Source: Micropruina glycogenica (GTDB taxonomy: Bacteria; Actinomycetota; Actinomycetes; Propionibacteriales; Propionibacteriaceae). From it: a DNA stretch of 64,000 nt. The notes beneath the pieces were generated by a model that saw only the letters and a program-made list of their open reading frames with translations, was not told where the DNA came from and ran no database searches. The stretch lies in NCBI RefSeq assembly GCF_039524395.1, contig NZ_BAAAGO010000031.1; one strand, written 5' to 3'. Position numbers and translations under genes: made by a program. Of the stretch, positions 48,614 through 57,317 are shown one piece after another (position 1 is the stretch's first letter; the number at the start of each line of letters is the position of its first letter).

Positions 48614-51274
48614 TTAGGCACTGACTTGCACGTAGCCGTGGGCGCCGCGTTCGGCGTCGGCCATCACGTGGGTGACGAACGGGTAGCGCCCCGCCTCGTC
48701 GAAGACGGTCTCGACGAAGCCGCCCTGCGCGGGCTGCAGGCCCAGAGCTTGCGCACCGCCGCCGCGGCCGCCGAAGGGGTCGCGGCCCCGCTTCAACTCG
48801 TAGCCGCCCTCGCGGTACACGGTGTCGAACTGCGCCCCCACGATGTGAAAGCTCGCCGGCCGGTTGGGCCCCGCGTCGAGCACCCAGAACCGCACCCGCT
48901 CGCCCACCCGGGCACTCAACGTCGCGGTGTCGTAGCCGTTCGCGACGCCGTTGAACACCACGTGGTCGGCCTGCGCTGTGACTGCGGTGTCTGCGTTCAC
49001 CTCGGTTGCTGAGGCGGCGTCCGCAGCCCGGTTCTGCAGGTAGACCTCGCTCTGCACCAGCAGGTACGAGCGGTCGACTGCGGGCAACCCGTCGGGCTCG
49101 ATCACCACCGCCCCCGTCATGCCGGCCGCGATGTGGGCGCTCATCGGCATGGTCGAGCAGTGGTACATCCAGATGCCCGCCCTGGTAGCGGTGAACCGAT
49201 ACGTGAGGCGCTTGCCGGGCTCGATCGTGCGCATCGGCCGGTCGGGCGCGAGCGAGCCGGCGTGAAAGTCGATCGAGTGCCCCATGGAGCCGTCGTTGAC
49301 CAGCGTGATCACGAACACGTCACCGACCCGTCCGTGCAGGGTGGGGCCGACCGGACGTCCGTTGTAGGTCCAGCGGCGCTGCCACACACCCGGCGCCACC
49401 TCCAGGGGAACCTCGGTGACGGTGAGGGTGAGGTGATGCTCACGCTCGTCGGTGAGCGGCGCCAGCACGGGGTCGACCACATCAGCGGGCGTCGCCGTCG
49501 AGTGGGGCGACGGTGCGGGCTCGTCGTGATTCATACCGTCCATGCCGTCGTCGGCCGGGGTGGTGGTGGACGATCGGCCGCCCACGATCACCTGAAACAC
49601 CATGCCCATCTGGCGGTGCCCGACCACCGAGCAGAACCCGTCGACCGAGGCGCCGATCACCCCGGCGTCCAGCTCGGCGCCGGCGCCCGGTGCCAGCCGT
49701 GGCGTGCGAACAGCGCCGATCACCAGATCGTGGGTGGTCGTGCCGGTGTTCACCAGGTTCACCACCAGCCGGTCACCCACCCCGACCTGCACCGAGTTGG
49801 GCACGTACGACATGTCTTTGACGGTCACCTCGACCCGCACCACCCTGCCCGACGGCGCCACCTGCGCCGCCGCGGCCGCGCCGCCGCCGAAGCCTGCCGC
49901 GGCGGGGTCGACGCCGACGCCCACCACCACGGCCGTGACGATTGCCGTCAGGCCCGCGATGAACTGACCCGCGGTAAAGATGCTCGGGCGCACGACGTGG
50001 GCGGCCGGCGGCCTGGGCGCAGCATCGTCGCGCTCGGCTGCTGCGACCGCCGCTTGGGCCGGCACCTGCTTGCGGGCCGAGATGCTGGCCCGCAGGCCCC
50101 GCACCATCAGCGGCAAAAAGGCGGCGGCACCGAGCAGGGCCAGCATCGACCCGGTCACCTTCACCCAGCTCGGCGAGGGCAGCAGCCACAGGGCGAGGCC
50201 ACCGTTGATGGCGATGAGTCGCACGAGGCCGGCCTTGTTGAACCACGTGGCACCCGCACGCACGACGCTGGGCCCGCCGCCCAGTACCGACGGCAACAGG
50301 TACGACAGTGCTCCGGTGACCACCTGCACCCCGAAACCGGCCGCGAGCGCGGTGGCCGGCCAGACGAACGTCTCGCGCACGGTCTGCCAGTCGGGCGCAG
50401 TGGCCAGCAGCCAACCGGCCCAGCCCAGCCCAATGAACAACCAGCCCAGCGCGCAGGCAACCGAGGCGGGTGCGAACTCCCAGGCCTTGGTGGTGCGGGC
50501 CGGACGCCACAGGCCGACGCCCCACAGGCCGAGGGCGCCAAGGTAACCGACCACACCCACGGCCGACAGCCAGGTCAGGCCTGCCAGCGCTCCACCTGCG
50601 CTCAGGCCGACCGCGCCGGCGAGCAGCGGCAGCGCCTGCCGGGTTCGCCGCTCGGCGGTCGGGTCGAGCTGGGTGCGCAGCATGGTCGGCCACAGGGTGA
50701 GCAGGGTGCCGGTGACCGTCAGCCCCACCCAGCCCAGCAGGTTGGTCAGGGCATGCGCGACCAGCAGACGCGCCTGCCATGGATCGTCCCAGCCCCAGGC
50801 CAGTGCGACACCGAAGCCCGCACCCACCACCAGGCAGCCGGCCGCCCACAGGTAATAGCGCACGCTGATCTGAAACCGGGCCGGCAGGGCGCTGCGCAAC
50901 AACCGCCACAGCACCAGCCCGTGCCAGCCGACCGCCACCGCAACCGCGCTACCTCCCACCAGCGTGAGGGGCCACAGTGCGGTGGGCACGCCGATCAGCA
51001 CCGCCGCGGTGCCGGCGGTGACCAGGCCGAGGCGACGGGTGTGCAGCCGGGCCTGCTGCTCGGATGCCGGCGCGTGCAGCAGGGTCTGGGTGAAGTGAAA
51101 GCTCCACACCATGATCGAGTGGGTCACCGCGCCCAGCAGCACCAGGTGCAGCATCAGCCAGTTGGCGTCGGGCAGCCAGCGGTGGACGACGGCGATCACG
51201 ATCGCGGCGGTGAGCCACAGCAGCAGCGGCAGATCGCGCAGCCGGGAACGTCCACGGGCGGTCGGCCGGCTCAC
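48614..51274 (-). CDS. nirK: Membrane-anchored copper nitrite reductase with an extra cupredoxin domain
   Basis: 886 residues from GTG. Residues 15-400 hold about ten membrane helices. A linker helix (430-455) leads to a cupredoxin domain near 475-565 with type-1 ligands His515, Cys548, His553 and a Met at 556/558. The C-terminal 600-886 is a two-domain NirK: type-1 ligands His666, Cys706, His714, Met719; type-2 ligands His671, His705, His869; catalytic Asp669 and His810. It reduces nitrite to NO outside the membrane. The membrane part and first cupredoxin may bring electrons in from quinol or another donor. Divergent from a three-cysteine regulator across a palindrome. Confidence 0.9.
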   Translation of the reverse strand: MSRPTARGRSRLRDLPLLLWLTAAIVIAVVHRWLPDANWLMLHLVLLGAVTHSIMVWSFHFTQTLLHAPASEQQARLHTRRLGLVTAGTAAVLIGVPTALWPLTLVGGSAVAVAVGWHGLVLWRLLRSALPARFQISVRYYLWAAGCLVVGAGFGVALAWGWDDPWQARLLVAHALTNLLGWVGLTVTGTLLTLWPTMLRTQLDPTAERRTRQALPLLAGAVGLSAGGALAGLTWLSAVGVVGYLGALGLWGVGLWRPARTTKAWEFAPASVACALGWLFIGLGWAGWLLATAPDWQTVRETFVWPATALAAGFGVQVVTGALSYLLPSVLGGGPSVVRAGATWFNKAGLVRLIAINGGLALWLLPSPSWVKVTGSMLALLGAAAFLPLMVRGLRASISARKQVPAQAAVAAAERDDAAPRPPAAHVVRPSIFTAGQFIAGLTAIVTAVVVGVGVDPAAAGFGGGAAAAAQVAPSGRVVRVEVTVKDMSYVPNSVQVGVGDRLVVNLVNTGTTTHDLVIGAVRTPRLAPGAGAELDAGVIGASVDGFCSVVGHRQMGMVFQVIVGGRSSTTTPADDGMDGMNHDEPAPSPHSTATPADVVDPVLAPLTDEREHHLTLTVTEVPLEVAPGVWQRRWTYNGRPVGPTLHGRVGDVFVITLVNDGSMGHSIDFHAGSLAPDRPMRTIEPGKRLTYRFTATRAGIWMYHCSTMPMSAHIAAGMTGAVVIEPDGLPAVDRSYLLVQSEVYLQNRAADAASATEVNADTAVTAQADHVVFNGVANGYDTATLSARVGERVRFWVLDAGPNRPASFHIVGAQFDTVYREGGYELKRGRDPFGGRGGGAQALGLQPAQGGFVETVFDEAGRYPFVTHVMADAERGAHGYVQVSA

Positions 51275-51296
51275 AGCAGCACCACTGACTGATTAC

Positions 51297-51312
51297 TACA
51301 TGACATCATGTA
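51297..51312. promoter_or_regulatory. Palindrome TACATGA-CA-TCATGTA between nirK and its divergent regulator
   Basis: Two exact 7-base arms with two bases between, 22 bases before the nirK start and 24 before the regulator start. TCATGTAAA (51306-51314) is the complement of TTTACATGA found at 62710-62718 before narG. It is a likely operator controlling both divergent genes. Confidence 0.6.
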
Positions 51313-51335
51313 AAAACTATCAGTACACTCGCCCC

Positions 51336-51977
51336 GTGACCACTCCGTCCGGCGGACCCCAGCCGGCCCGCACCGACCGCCCCCGCGAGGCGGCGCTGCG
51401 GGTGCTGCGTGAACTGGTGGCCGCCGACGGGCCTGCCACGCTGGCCATGCTGACGCAGTCGCTGGGCGGTCACCCCAACACCACCCGCATGCAGTTGGAG
51501 CACCTCGTCGCCGACGGCTGGGCCACCCAGTTCAGCGAGCAGCCCGTGGGCCGGGGCCGGCCGGCCAAGGCCTATCTGCCCACGGTGGTCGGACGCCAGG
51601 CGGCGCTGCAGGATCCCGATCTGTCCGACCAAGTGGCGCTGCTCGAGGCGGTCGCCGAGCACCTGTCGCAGTCGAGCGACCCGCGCGGCGCGGCCCTGGC
51701 GGTCGGCCGCGGCTGGGGGCGCCGGCTCGCCGCCGCAGGGTCGGACGAGCTGACCCAGGTGCTGGGCGCCCAGGGCTTCACCCCCGAGCCGGTCACCGAC
51801 GGCATCGCCCTGCGCACCTGCCCGCTGCTCGCTTCGGCCCAGTCGTGGCCCACCGTGGTCTGCGGCATTCACCAGGGTCTGGTCGACGAGATCACCCGCG
51901 ATCAATGGCTGGTCGAGCCGTTCGCGCTGCCCGCCGGCTGCCTGGTGCGCCGCACGAATGGCCCCGCGCACCGCTGA
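51336..51977 (+). CDS. SufR-like three-cysteine HTH transcriptional regulator next to nirK
   Basis: 213 residues from GTG 51336. N-terminal winged helix (LAMLTQSLGGHPNTTRMQLE HLVADGW, then GRGRPAKAYLPT) and a C-terminal domain with Cys162 (CPLL), Cys176 (VVCGIH) and Cys202 (GCLVRR), the spacing found in Fe-S-sensing SufR/DeoR-type regulators. An NO- or oxygen-labile cluster would suit its place beside nirK. A paralogue with the same layout stands next to narG at 62846. The ligand is inferred. Confidence 0.8.
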   Translation: MTTPSGGPQPARTDRPREAALRVLRELVAADGPATLAMLTQSLGGHPNTTRMQLEHLVADGWATQFSEQPVGRGRPAKAYLPTVVGRQAALQDPDLSDQVALLEAVAEHLSQSSDPRGAALAVGRGWGRRLAAAGSDELTQVLGAQGFTPEPVTDGIALRTCPLLASAQSWPTVVCGIHQGLVDEITRDQWLVEPFALPAGCLVRRTNGPAHR

Positions 51978-51994
51978 CCTGATCGGCGGACGCC

Positions 51995-52468
51995 TCAGTG
52001 GTGGTCTGCGTGCGTGTGCACCACGCCGTCGGCGTGGGCATGCGGAGTGGTCTGGTGCACCTCGACCCAGTCGTCACCGTCGAGGGCGATCGCCGCGGCG
52101 GGGAACAGTCCGTTGTCTTCTTTGTCGATGTGCTCGCGCAGCATCTCTTCGAAGCGCCACATCGTCGCCTCGTCGCCCGCGGTGATGGTGCCGAGCAGAG
52201 CGTCCAGGCTCTGATGCTCTTGGCACAGCGTCGCGATGTGCGCCGCGTACACCTCGTCGCGGGCCATCACGTGAAACAGCCCGACCTCTTCGGCCGTGGT
52301 GTGCGGCCAGAGCAGCCGGGCCACCGCAGCCCGGGTGACGTCGACGGCGTCGGGGTCACCGGCGGCGACCGCGCGGCGCAGGTCGCCGGTCGCGTTGATG
52401 ATCTGTTCGTGCTCGGCCATGAACCGGCCGATCACCTCGATCGATTCACAGCCGCAGTAACTGCACAT
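51995..52468 (-). CDS. Hemerythrin-like protein with His-rich tail
   Basis: 157 residues. Hemerythrin-type di-iron ligands are in place: His20 (AEHEQI), His56 and Glu60 (HTTAEEVGLF), His85 (QEHQSLD) and His113 with HIDKEDNGLFP. The N-terminus has a CSYCGC motif and the C-terminus ends with seven histidines in HAHADGVVHTHADHH, both possible metal sites. Related proteins sense or detoxify NO or oxygen, or help repair Fe-S centres. It sits between nirK's regulator and the moaB/nar genes. Confidence 0.85.
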   Translation of the reverse strand: MCSYCGCESIEVIGRFMAEHEQIINATGDLRRAVAAGDPDAVDVTRAAVARLLWPHTTAEEVGLFHVMARDEVYAAHIATLCQEHQSLDALLGTITAGDEATMWRFEEMLREHIDKEDNGLFPAAAIALDGDDWVEVHQTTPHAHADGVVHTHADHH

Positions 52469-52502
52469 CGCGTGACCCCTTCTTCGCCGAGCCGTCGCCG
52501 GG

Positions 52503-53039
52503 TCAGGCGTGCCCGGCGCCGTCCGCCTGGTCGAGTATGTAACCGATCAAGTCGCCGACCACCCCCAGTGCGTCGCGCACGCCGCCGCGCGAGCCGGGCA
52601 CGGCCAGCACCAGCACAGGGCGCCGCACACCGGCAGTGATCAGTCCGGCCACTTCGCGCGAGACCAGGGCGAGCCTGGTGTGTTCGCTGCCGCGGCGCCG
52701 GATCTCTTCGGCGATGCCCGGCAGCTCCACGTCGATCAGCGCACGCACGACGTCGCTGGTGCGGTCGCGCGGCCCGATGCCGGTGCCACCGCAGGCCAGC
52801 ACGACTCGGGCGCCCTGCACGATGGCCGTGCGCACGGCCGTCTCGATGTCGGCGTCGGCGTCGCCGACCACCGCGAGGGTCGTCCGCAGACCCAGGCCCT
52901 GCAGCAGGTCGAGCGCCACCGGGCCGGCCCGGTCGTCGTCCAGGCCGGTCGCGACCTCGTCAGACACCACGATCACGGCCGCCAGGGTGGTGGTCGTGCT
53001 CGCTCCCAACGAGAGGCCTTCAACCTGCCCGGCGGTCAT
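52503..53039 (-). CDS. MogA/MoaB-family molybdenum cofactor biosynthesis protein
   Basis: 178 residues from ATG 53039, overlapping the narK stop by four bases. The molybdopterin-binding motif is clear: VLACGGTGIGPRDRTSDVVR, preceded by AAVIVVSDEVATG. It adenylates molybdopterin before molybdenum insertion. Placement inside the nar operon dedicates it to NarG maturation. MoaB and MogA cannot be separated on sequence alone here. Confidence 0.9.
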   Translation of the reverse strand: MTAGQVEGLSLGASTTTTLAAVIVVSDEVATGLDDDRAGPVALDLLQGLGLRTTLAVVGDADADIETAVRTAIVQGARVVLACGGTGIGPRDRTSDVVRALIDVELPGIAEEIRRRGSEHTRLALVSREVAGLITAGVRRPVLVLAVPGSRGGVRDALGVVGDLIGYILDQADGAGHA

Positions 53040-54436
53040 GACTTCTTCGGCGCACCCGGACGGGCGTAGCGCCACCACGTGATCGCCACGCACATCACCG
53101 CCCAGGCCACGCCGATCCAGTAGAAGGTGGCGGGGGCCATGATCGTCAGGCCGACGCCGAACAGGAACGGCCCGAACGCCGCGATGGCCGCCGTCCAACC
53201 GATCACGCCGCCGGCCTGGCGCCGCTCGAAGATCATCGGCATCTGCTTGAAGGTCGAGGCGTTGCCGATGCCCGAGAACAGAAAGATCAGCAGCATGCCC
53301 CACAAGAAGTGATTGAAACCAGCCTGCAGCGTGGCGGCGCTGGTCAGGTCGGGGGTCAGCGCCGGGATCGTCCACGCGATCGAGCCGGCCAGTCCGACGG
53401 CCGAGATCAGCGTCCAGATCGCGCCACCCATGCGGTCGGTGAGCGGCGAGAACAGCACCCGCGCACCGGCGCCGACCAGCGGGCCGAGAAACACGTAGGC
53501 GGCCGGGTCGGGCACCGCATAACCGGCCACCAGAATCTGCGCCGTGGCCCCCGACCCCTGCACGATGCCGGCGTTGCCCGAGCCGTACAGGTTGATCATC
53601 AGCAGCCCGAACTGCGCCGACAGGCCCGAGAAGGTGCCGAACGTCATGATGTACAGAATCGTCATCCACCACGTGTCCTGGTTGCGAAAGATGTCGAACT
53701 GTTGGGCGATGTTGGCCTTCACCGGCACCGACTTGAGGTACTGCCAGGCGATCCAGGTGCCGATCAGAATGAACGGCAGCCACACGAACGACGCGGCCTG
53801 GTACCACACCTCACGGTCGGGCTTGCCGGGCACCTTCATCATCTGGCTCTCGCCCAGCCACCACAAGAAACCCAGGCCGATCAGCCACGGGGTGAGCAAC
53901 TGCACCAGCGAGACGCCGAAGTTGCCGATGCCGGCCTGCAGGCCCAGCGCCGTGCCCTGCATCTTGCGGGGAAAGAAGTACGAGGTGGACGGCATGAACC
54001 CCGAGAAGGCGCCGCCGCCGATGCCGGCCAGCAGGGCGAGCACCAGCAGCTCCCAGTACGGGGCGGTGGGCGACATCGACCGCACGCCCCAGCCCAGCAC
54101 CGGAAAGAACAGCAGCAGCGTGGTGGCCGCCACCATCTTGCGGGTGCCCATGATGGGCGGCAGCACCATCCACACCAGCCGCATCAGGCCACCCGACAGG
54201 CCCGGCACCGCAGCCAGCCAGTACAGCTGCTGCTGGGTGAAGCTGTAGCCGATGGCGTTGAGCTTGGGAATGATCGCCGACGGCAAGAACCAGGCGACGA
54301 AGCACATGGTGAGGCTGAACGTGGTGATCCACAGGGTCTGCCAGGCCAGCCGGCGATCCCAGGTCTCTTCGTTCTCGGGGTCCCAGGAGCGCAGCCATTC
54401 GGGCCCGCTCTGCAGTTTCTCGACGATGGTGCTCAT
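53036..54436 (-). CDS. NarK-type nitrate/nitrite transporter, second copy
   Basis: 466 residues from ATG 54436; the longer frame to 55108 overlaps the upstream narK and is discarded. A major-facilitator protein with about 12 helices. The two nitrate signature stretches are visible: AGIGGGAFSGFMPSTSYFFP and GNFGVSLVQL, and later LFSGIGNASTFKQMPMIF. ATGA overlaps on both sides tie it to the first narK and to moaB/mogA. One NarK of such a pair is usually a proton symporter and the other a nitrate/nitrite exchanger; which is which is not clear. Confidence 0.9.
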   Translation of the reverse strand: MSTIVEKLQSGPEWLRSWDPENEETWDRRLAWQTLWITTFSLTMCFVAWFLPSAIIPKLNAIGYSFTQQQLYWLAAVPGLSGGLMRLVWMVLPPIMGTRKMVAATTLLLFFPVLGWGVRSMSPTAPYWELLVLALLAGIGGGAFSGFMPSTSYFFPRKMQGTALGLQAGIGNFGVSLVQLLTPWLIGLGFLWWLGESQMMKVPGKPDREVWYQAASFVWLPFILIGTWIAWQYLKSVPVKANIAQQFDIFRNQDTWWMTILYIMTFGTFSGLSAQFGLLMINLYGSGNAGIVQGSGATAQILVAGYAVPDPAAYVFLGPLVGAGARVLFSPLTDRMGGAIWTLISAVGLAGSIAWTIPALTPDLTSAATLQAGFNHFLWGMLLIFLFSGIGNASTFKQMPMIFERRQAGGVIGWTAAIAAFGPFLFGVGLTIMAPATFYWIGVAWAVMCVAITWWRYARPGAPKKS

Positions 54437-55797
54437 GGTGCGACCTTCTCTGGGGAACGGGTGTCGATGTGTTCGGTGTCGAAGTGGTCTGCCAGCTCGG
54501 GCGAGCGGCGGTGCAGCATGCCCACGACCGTGACGTGCATCCACACCGCGCAGATCGCGGTGAGCACGAACAGCACGAAGAACGTGCTGGTCGGGAAGCC
54601 CGTCCAGGCCTTGGTGTAGGCGAACAGCGGCGGCAGAATGAAGCCGCCCAGCCCGCCCAGCATGCCCACCAGGCCGCCCACCGAGCCCACGTTGTCGGGA
54701 AAGTACTCGGGAATGTGCTTGTAGACCGCAGCCTTGCCGATGCCCATGGCGCAGCCGAGCAGAAAGACCAGCACGGTGAAGGCGACGACCCCGATGGAAT
54801 AGCCCAGGTGCTGGGTTTCGGTGCCGTCGGCGTGGGTGATGACGATGTGCCCGTTGGGCATCATCAGAATGCCGGTGGTGACCAGCATCACCGCGAAGGT
54901 GGCGTACATCACAGTGCGGGCGCCGATGCGGTCGCTCACCCAGCCGCCCACCGGCCTCAGCAGCGAAGCCGGAAAGATGAACAGCGCCGTCAATAGCGCC
55001 GCCGTGCCCAGGTTCACCCCGAAGTTGTCGACGTAGTACTTGGGCAGCCAGGCCGACAACGCCACGTACGCGCCGAACACGGCCACGTAGTACAGGCTGA
55101 ACCGCCACACCCGCAGGTGTTTCAGCGGGGCCAGCATCTCGCCGATCGGTTTGCTCTGGCCGGCCATGCGGTCGTGCCGCGGCACGATCGCCCAGGTGAG
55201 CACGGCCAGCACGATCAGCAGCACCGAATAGATCACCGGCACCAGCCGCCAGCCGCCCTGAATGCCGAACACGAACGTCATGCCGGCGGTGCCTGCGATC
55301 AGCGGCGGCCCGATGAACTTGGTGATCGAGGCACCCACGTTGCCGGCGCCGAACAGCCCCAGCGCGAAGCCCTGCCGGTCACGGCCGAACCAGGCTGCGT
55401 TCCAGGCGATGCCGACGCTGAACAGGTTGCCCGCGAAACCCACCAGAAAAGCGAGCACCAGCAGCATGCCGTAGCTGTGCGCGGTCGAGACCAGATAGGC
55501 CGGCACCGCGGTGACGGCAACCATGAAGATGGTGACCTTGCGACCACCGATGCGGTCGGTGATGATGCCGGCCGGCAGTCGCCACAGCGAGCCGTTGAGC
55601 ACCGCCAGCGCCGAGATCCACGACAGTTCGACGTCGCTGAGCAGCAACTCCTTCTGAATCTCGATGCCTAAAATGCCGAACATCAGCCAGACGGCGAACA
55701 TCACGGTGAAGTCGATGGTCGACATGGCGAGAACGCGGTTCGCACCCGGCCCGGTGCCATGTGCGGGCGCGACGGTGCCGGGCGTGCCGGTGCTCAT
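54433..55797 (-). CDS. narK: NarK-type nitrate/nitrite transporter, first copy
   Basis: 454 residues. Major-facilitator protein, about 12 helices, with the nitrate motif VGFAGNLFSVGIAWNAAWFG and GLFGAGNVGASITKFIGPPL, and later PEYFPDNVGSVGGLVGMLGG LGG. It moves nitrate in and/or nitrite out for respiration. It follows narI in the same direction with six bases between and overlaps the second narK at ATGA. Confidence 0.91.
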   Translation of the reverse strand: MSTGTPGTVAPAHGTGPGANRVLAMSTIDFTVMFAVWLMFGILGIEIQKELLLSDVELSWISALAVLNGSLWRLPAGIITDRIGGRKVTIFMVAVTAVPAYLVSTAHSYGMLLVLAFLVGFAGNLFSVGIAWNAAWFGRDRQGFALGLFGAGNVGASITKFIGPPLIAGTAGMTFVFGIQGGWRLVPVIYSVLLIVLAVLTWAIVPRHDRMAGQSKPIGEMLAPLKHLRVWRFSLYYVAVFGAYVALSAWLPKYYVDNFGVNLGTAALLTALFIFPASLLRPVGGWVSDRIGARTVMYATFAVMLVTTGILMMPNGHIVITHADGTETQHLGYSIGVVAFTVLVFLLGCAMGIGKAAVYKHIPEYFPDNVGSVGGLVGMLGGLGGFILPPLFAYTKAWTGFPTSTFFVLFVLTAICAVWMHVTVVGMLHRRSPELADHFDTEHIDTRSPEKVAP

Positions 55798-55803
55798 GTT
55801 CGG

Positions 55804-56562
55804 CTACTTCCTTTCGCGATCTTTGGTTCCGACGGCGTCCCACCCACGCACGCGGCTGCGTGAGGGTGTGGGGGCGACGGCATCGCGGCTGCGGTACACC
55901 ACGTACGGCCGGAACAGGTAGTGCAGCGGCACGGTGAAGGCGTGCACCAGCCGGCTGAACGGAATGAGGGCGATCAGCGCGAAGCCGACCAGAATGTGCA
56001 CCTTGAACTGCCAGGTGCTGGCCGCCATCGCCTCGACGTCGGGCTGAAAGATCAGCAGCGAGCGAAACCAGATCGACACGGTCTCGCGGTAGTTGTGCTC
56101 TTCGCCGGACGGCGTGTGGCCGCCGGTCAGCGTGGCGACCATGCCCAGCACGATGGCGGCGACCAGCACGACGTACATCAGCTTGTCGTTGCGGGTGGTG
56201 GCCAGGAACACCGGCCCGGTGGTGCGTCGCCGGTAGATCAGCAGCGCGATGCCCACCAGGGTGGCGACGCCGGCCGCCGTGCCCGCCCACAGTGCCACCT
56301 CGTGGTAGGTCTCTTGGCTGACCACCAGGTCCGTCCACGCTTTGGGTATCAGCAGGCCCATCAGGTGCCCCATCAGCACCACGAACAGGCCGTAGTGAAA
56401 CATCGGCGACGCGATGCGCAGCAGCTTCGACTCGTACAGCTGCGACGATCGGGTCGTCCAGCCGAACTGGTCGTACTTGTAGCGCCAGATGGTGCCGGCC
56501 ACCAGGGTGAACGCCACCAGGTAGGGCAGCACGCCCCACAAGAAGATGTCGATCGGGTTCAT
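55804..56562 (-). CDS. narI: Respiratory nitrate reductase gamma subunit
   Basis: 252 residues, five membrane helices. The cytochrome b subunit that takes electrons from quinol to NarH. Candidate haem ligands are His56 (MFHYGLF), His66 (MGHLMG), His189 (FKVHILVG) and His207 (RLVHAFT). The ATG overlaps the narJ stop. Last structural gene of narGHJI, before the transporters. Confidence 0.94.
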   Translation of the reverse strand: MNPIDIFLWGVLPYLVAFTLVAGTIWRYKYDQFGWTTRSSQLYESKLLRIASPMFHYGLFVVLMGHLMGLLIPKAWTDLVVSQETYHEVALWAGTAAGVATLVGIALLIYRRRTTGPVFLATTRNDKLMYVVLVAAIVLGMVATLTGGHTPSGEEHNYRETVSIWFRSLLIFQPDVEAMAASTWQFKVHILVGFALIALIPFSRLVHAFTVPLHYLFRPYVVYRSRDAVAPTPSRSRVRGWDAVGTKDRERK

Positions 56563-57317
56563 CGCAGACTCCTCGCGTCAACCAGGGCAAGACCGGACGG
56601 CAGCGACGGGTCGAGCCCCACCAGCTCGATCGGCTGCACCTGGCCGAACCGGGCCTGCACCTCGGCCCTGGTCTGCGGTGACGCGCCCGGCAGCAGGTCA
56701 CAGACCGCGACCAGTACGCCCGCGTGCGGCAGGTCGTCGGCCAGCAAGCCCAGTCGAATGAGTTCGAGGCTGGCCCTGAACCGGTTCAGCAACGCCAGGC
56801 CGCGCTCGGGGTCGGCGGCGGTGAACTCCAGCACCATGGGCAGGTGATCGGGCAGTTCGCCTGCGGTGTCGACCAGCAGCCCCGACTCGCGATAGACGGC
56901 CTTGATCGAGGCCAACACCTCGCCGCGCCGCCGGGTGTCGCCGTCGGTCCAGTAGCTCAGGTGCAGGGCGTGCCGGCGCGACAGGTCGAACTCTTGCACG
57001 TGGTACGACTGCAGCTCGCCCAGTGGTGCGCCGCGCAGGTGGGCCAGTACAGGGCGGAACTGCTTGAGCGCCCCAGTGTCGGTTAGCGCAGCCTGCACCA
57101 GGTCGATGCGCTCGAGCAGTTCCGGTTCGGGGTAGGCCAGCAGCATGGCTGCGGCCTGACAGATGACGGCAGGGTCTGCGCCGAGCGTTGCGGCAGAGAT
57201 TCCGGCCTTCGCCGCAATGACGGACGCCCCCTCGTCATCCCGGCGCAGGCCGGGATCTCGCGACTCGGGGGACTCGCCGGGCTTGGAGCGCCCCAGGCTC
57301 CACCAGCGCGGGCTCAT
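56559..57317 (-). CDS. narJ: Nitrate reductase delta-subunit chaperone with a REP-derived N-terminus
   Basis: 252 residues. NarJ inserts the molybdenum cofactor into NarG and is not in the final enzyme. The conserved part begins AVICQAAAMLLAYPEPELLE and continues with FTAADPERGLALLNRFRASL and LPHAGVLVAVCDLLP. The ATG overlaps the narH stop (ATGA). The first 47 residues are unusual: codons for SRDPGLRRDDEGASVIAAKA are the translation of a pair of REP-like palindromes. The mature chaperone probably tolerates this extra tail; no better start with a ribosome site was seen downstream. Confidence 0.9.
   Translation of the reverse strand: MSPRWWSLGRSKPGESPESRDPGLRRDDEGASVIAAKAGISAATLGADPAVICQAAAMLLAYPEPELLERIDLVQAALTDTGALKQFRPVLAHLRGAPLGELQSYHVQEFDLSRRHALHLSYWTDGDTRRRGEVLASIKAVYRESGLLVDTAGELPDHLPMVLEFTAADPERGLALLNRFRASLELIRLGLLADDLPHAGVLVAVCDLLPGASPQTRAEVQARFGQVQPIELVGLDPSLPSGLALVDARSLR
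57196..57260. repeat. Pair of opposed REP-like palindromes inside the start of narJ
   Basis: One copy (57196-57222) is the inverse form with CCGGCCTTCGCCGCAATGAC, the other (57233-57260) reads CGTCATCCCGGCGCAGGCCG and ends GGATCTCG. Together they lie head to head in the narJ coding region and keep its frame open. The core matches the copies at 21127 and 31949. Confidence 0.7.

Noticed and set aside
49133..51292. A 719-codon open frame on the + strand
   Set aside because: It lies opposite nirK, whose copper ligands and domain order are unmistakable. Its composition (Gln, His, Arg, Gly rich) is that of an antisense shadow in GC-rich DNA.
53309..54619. A 436-codon open frame on the + strand
   Set aside because: Antisense of the narK genes; low-complexity composition.
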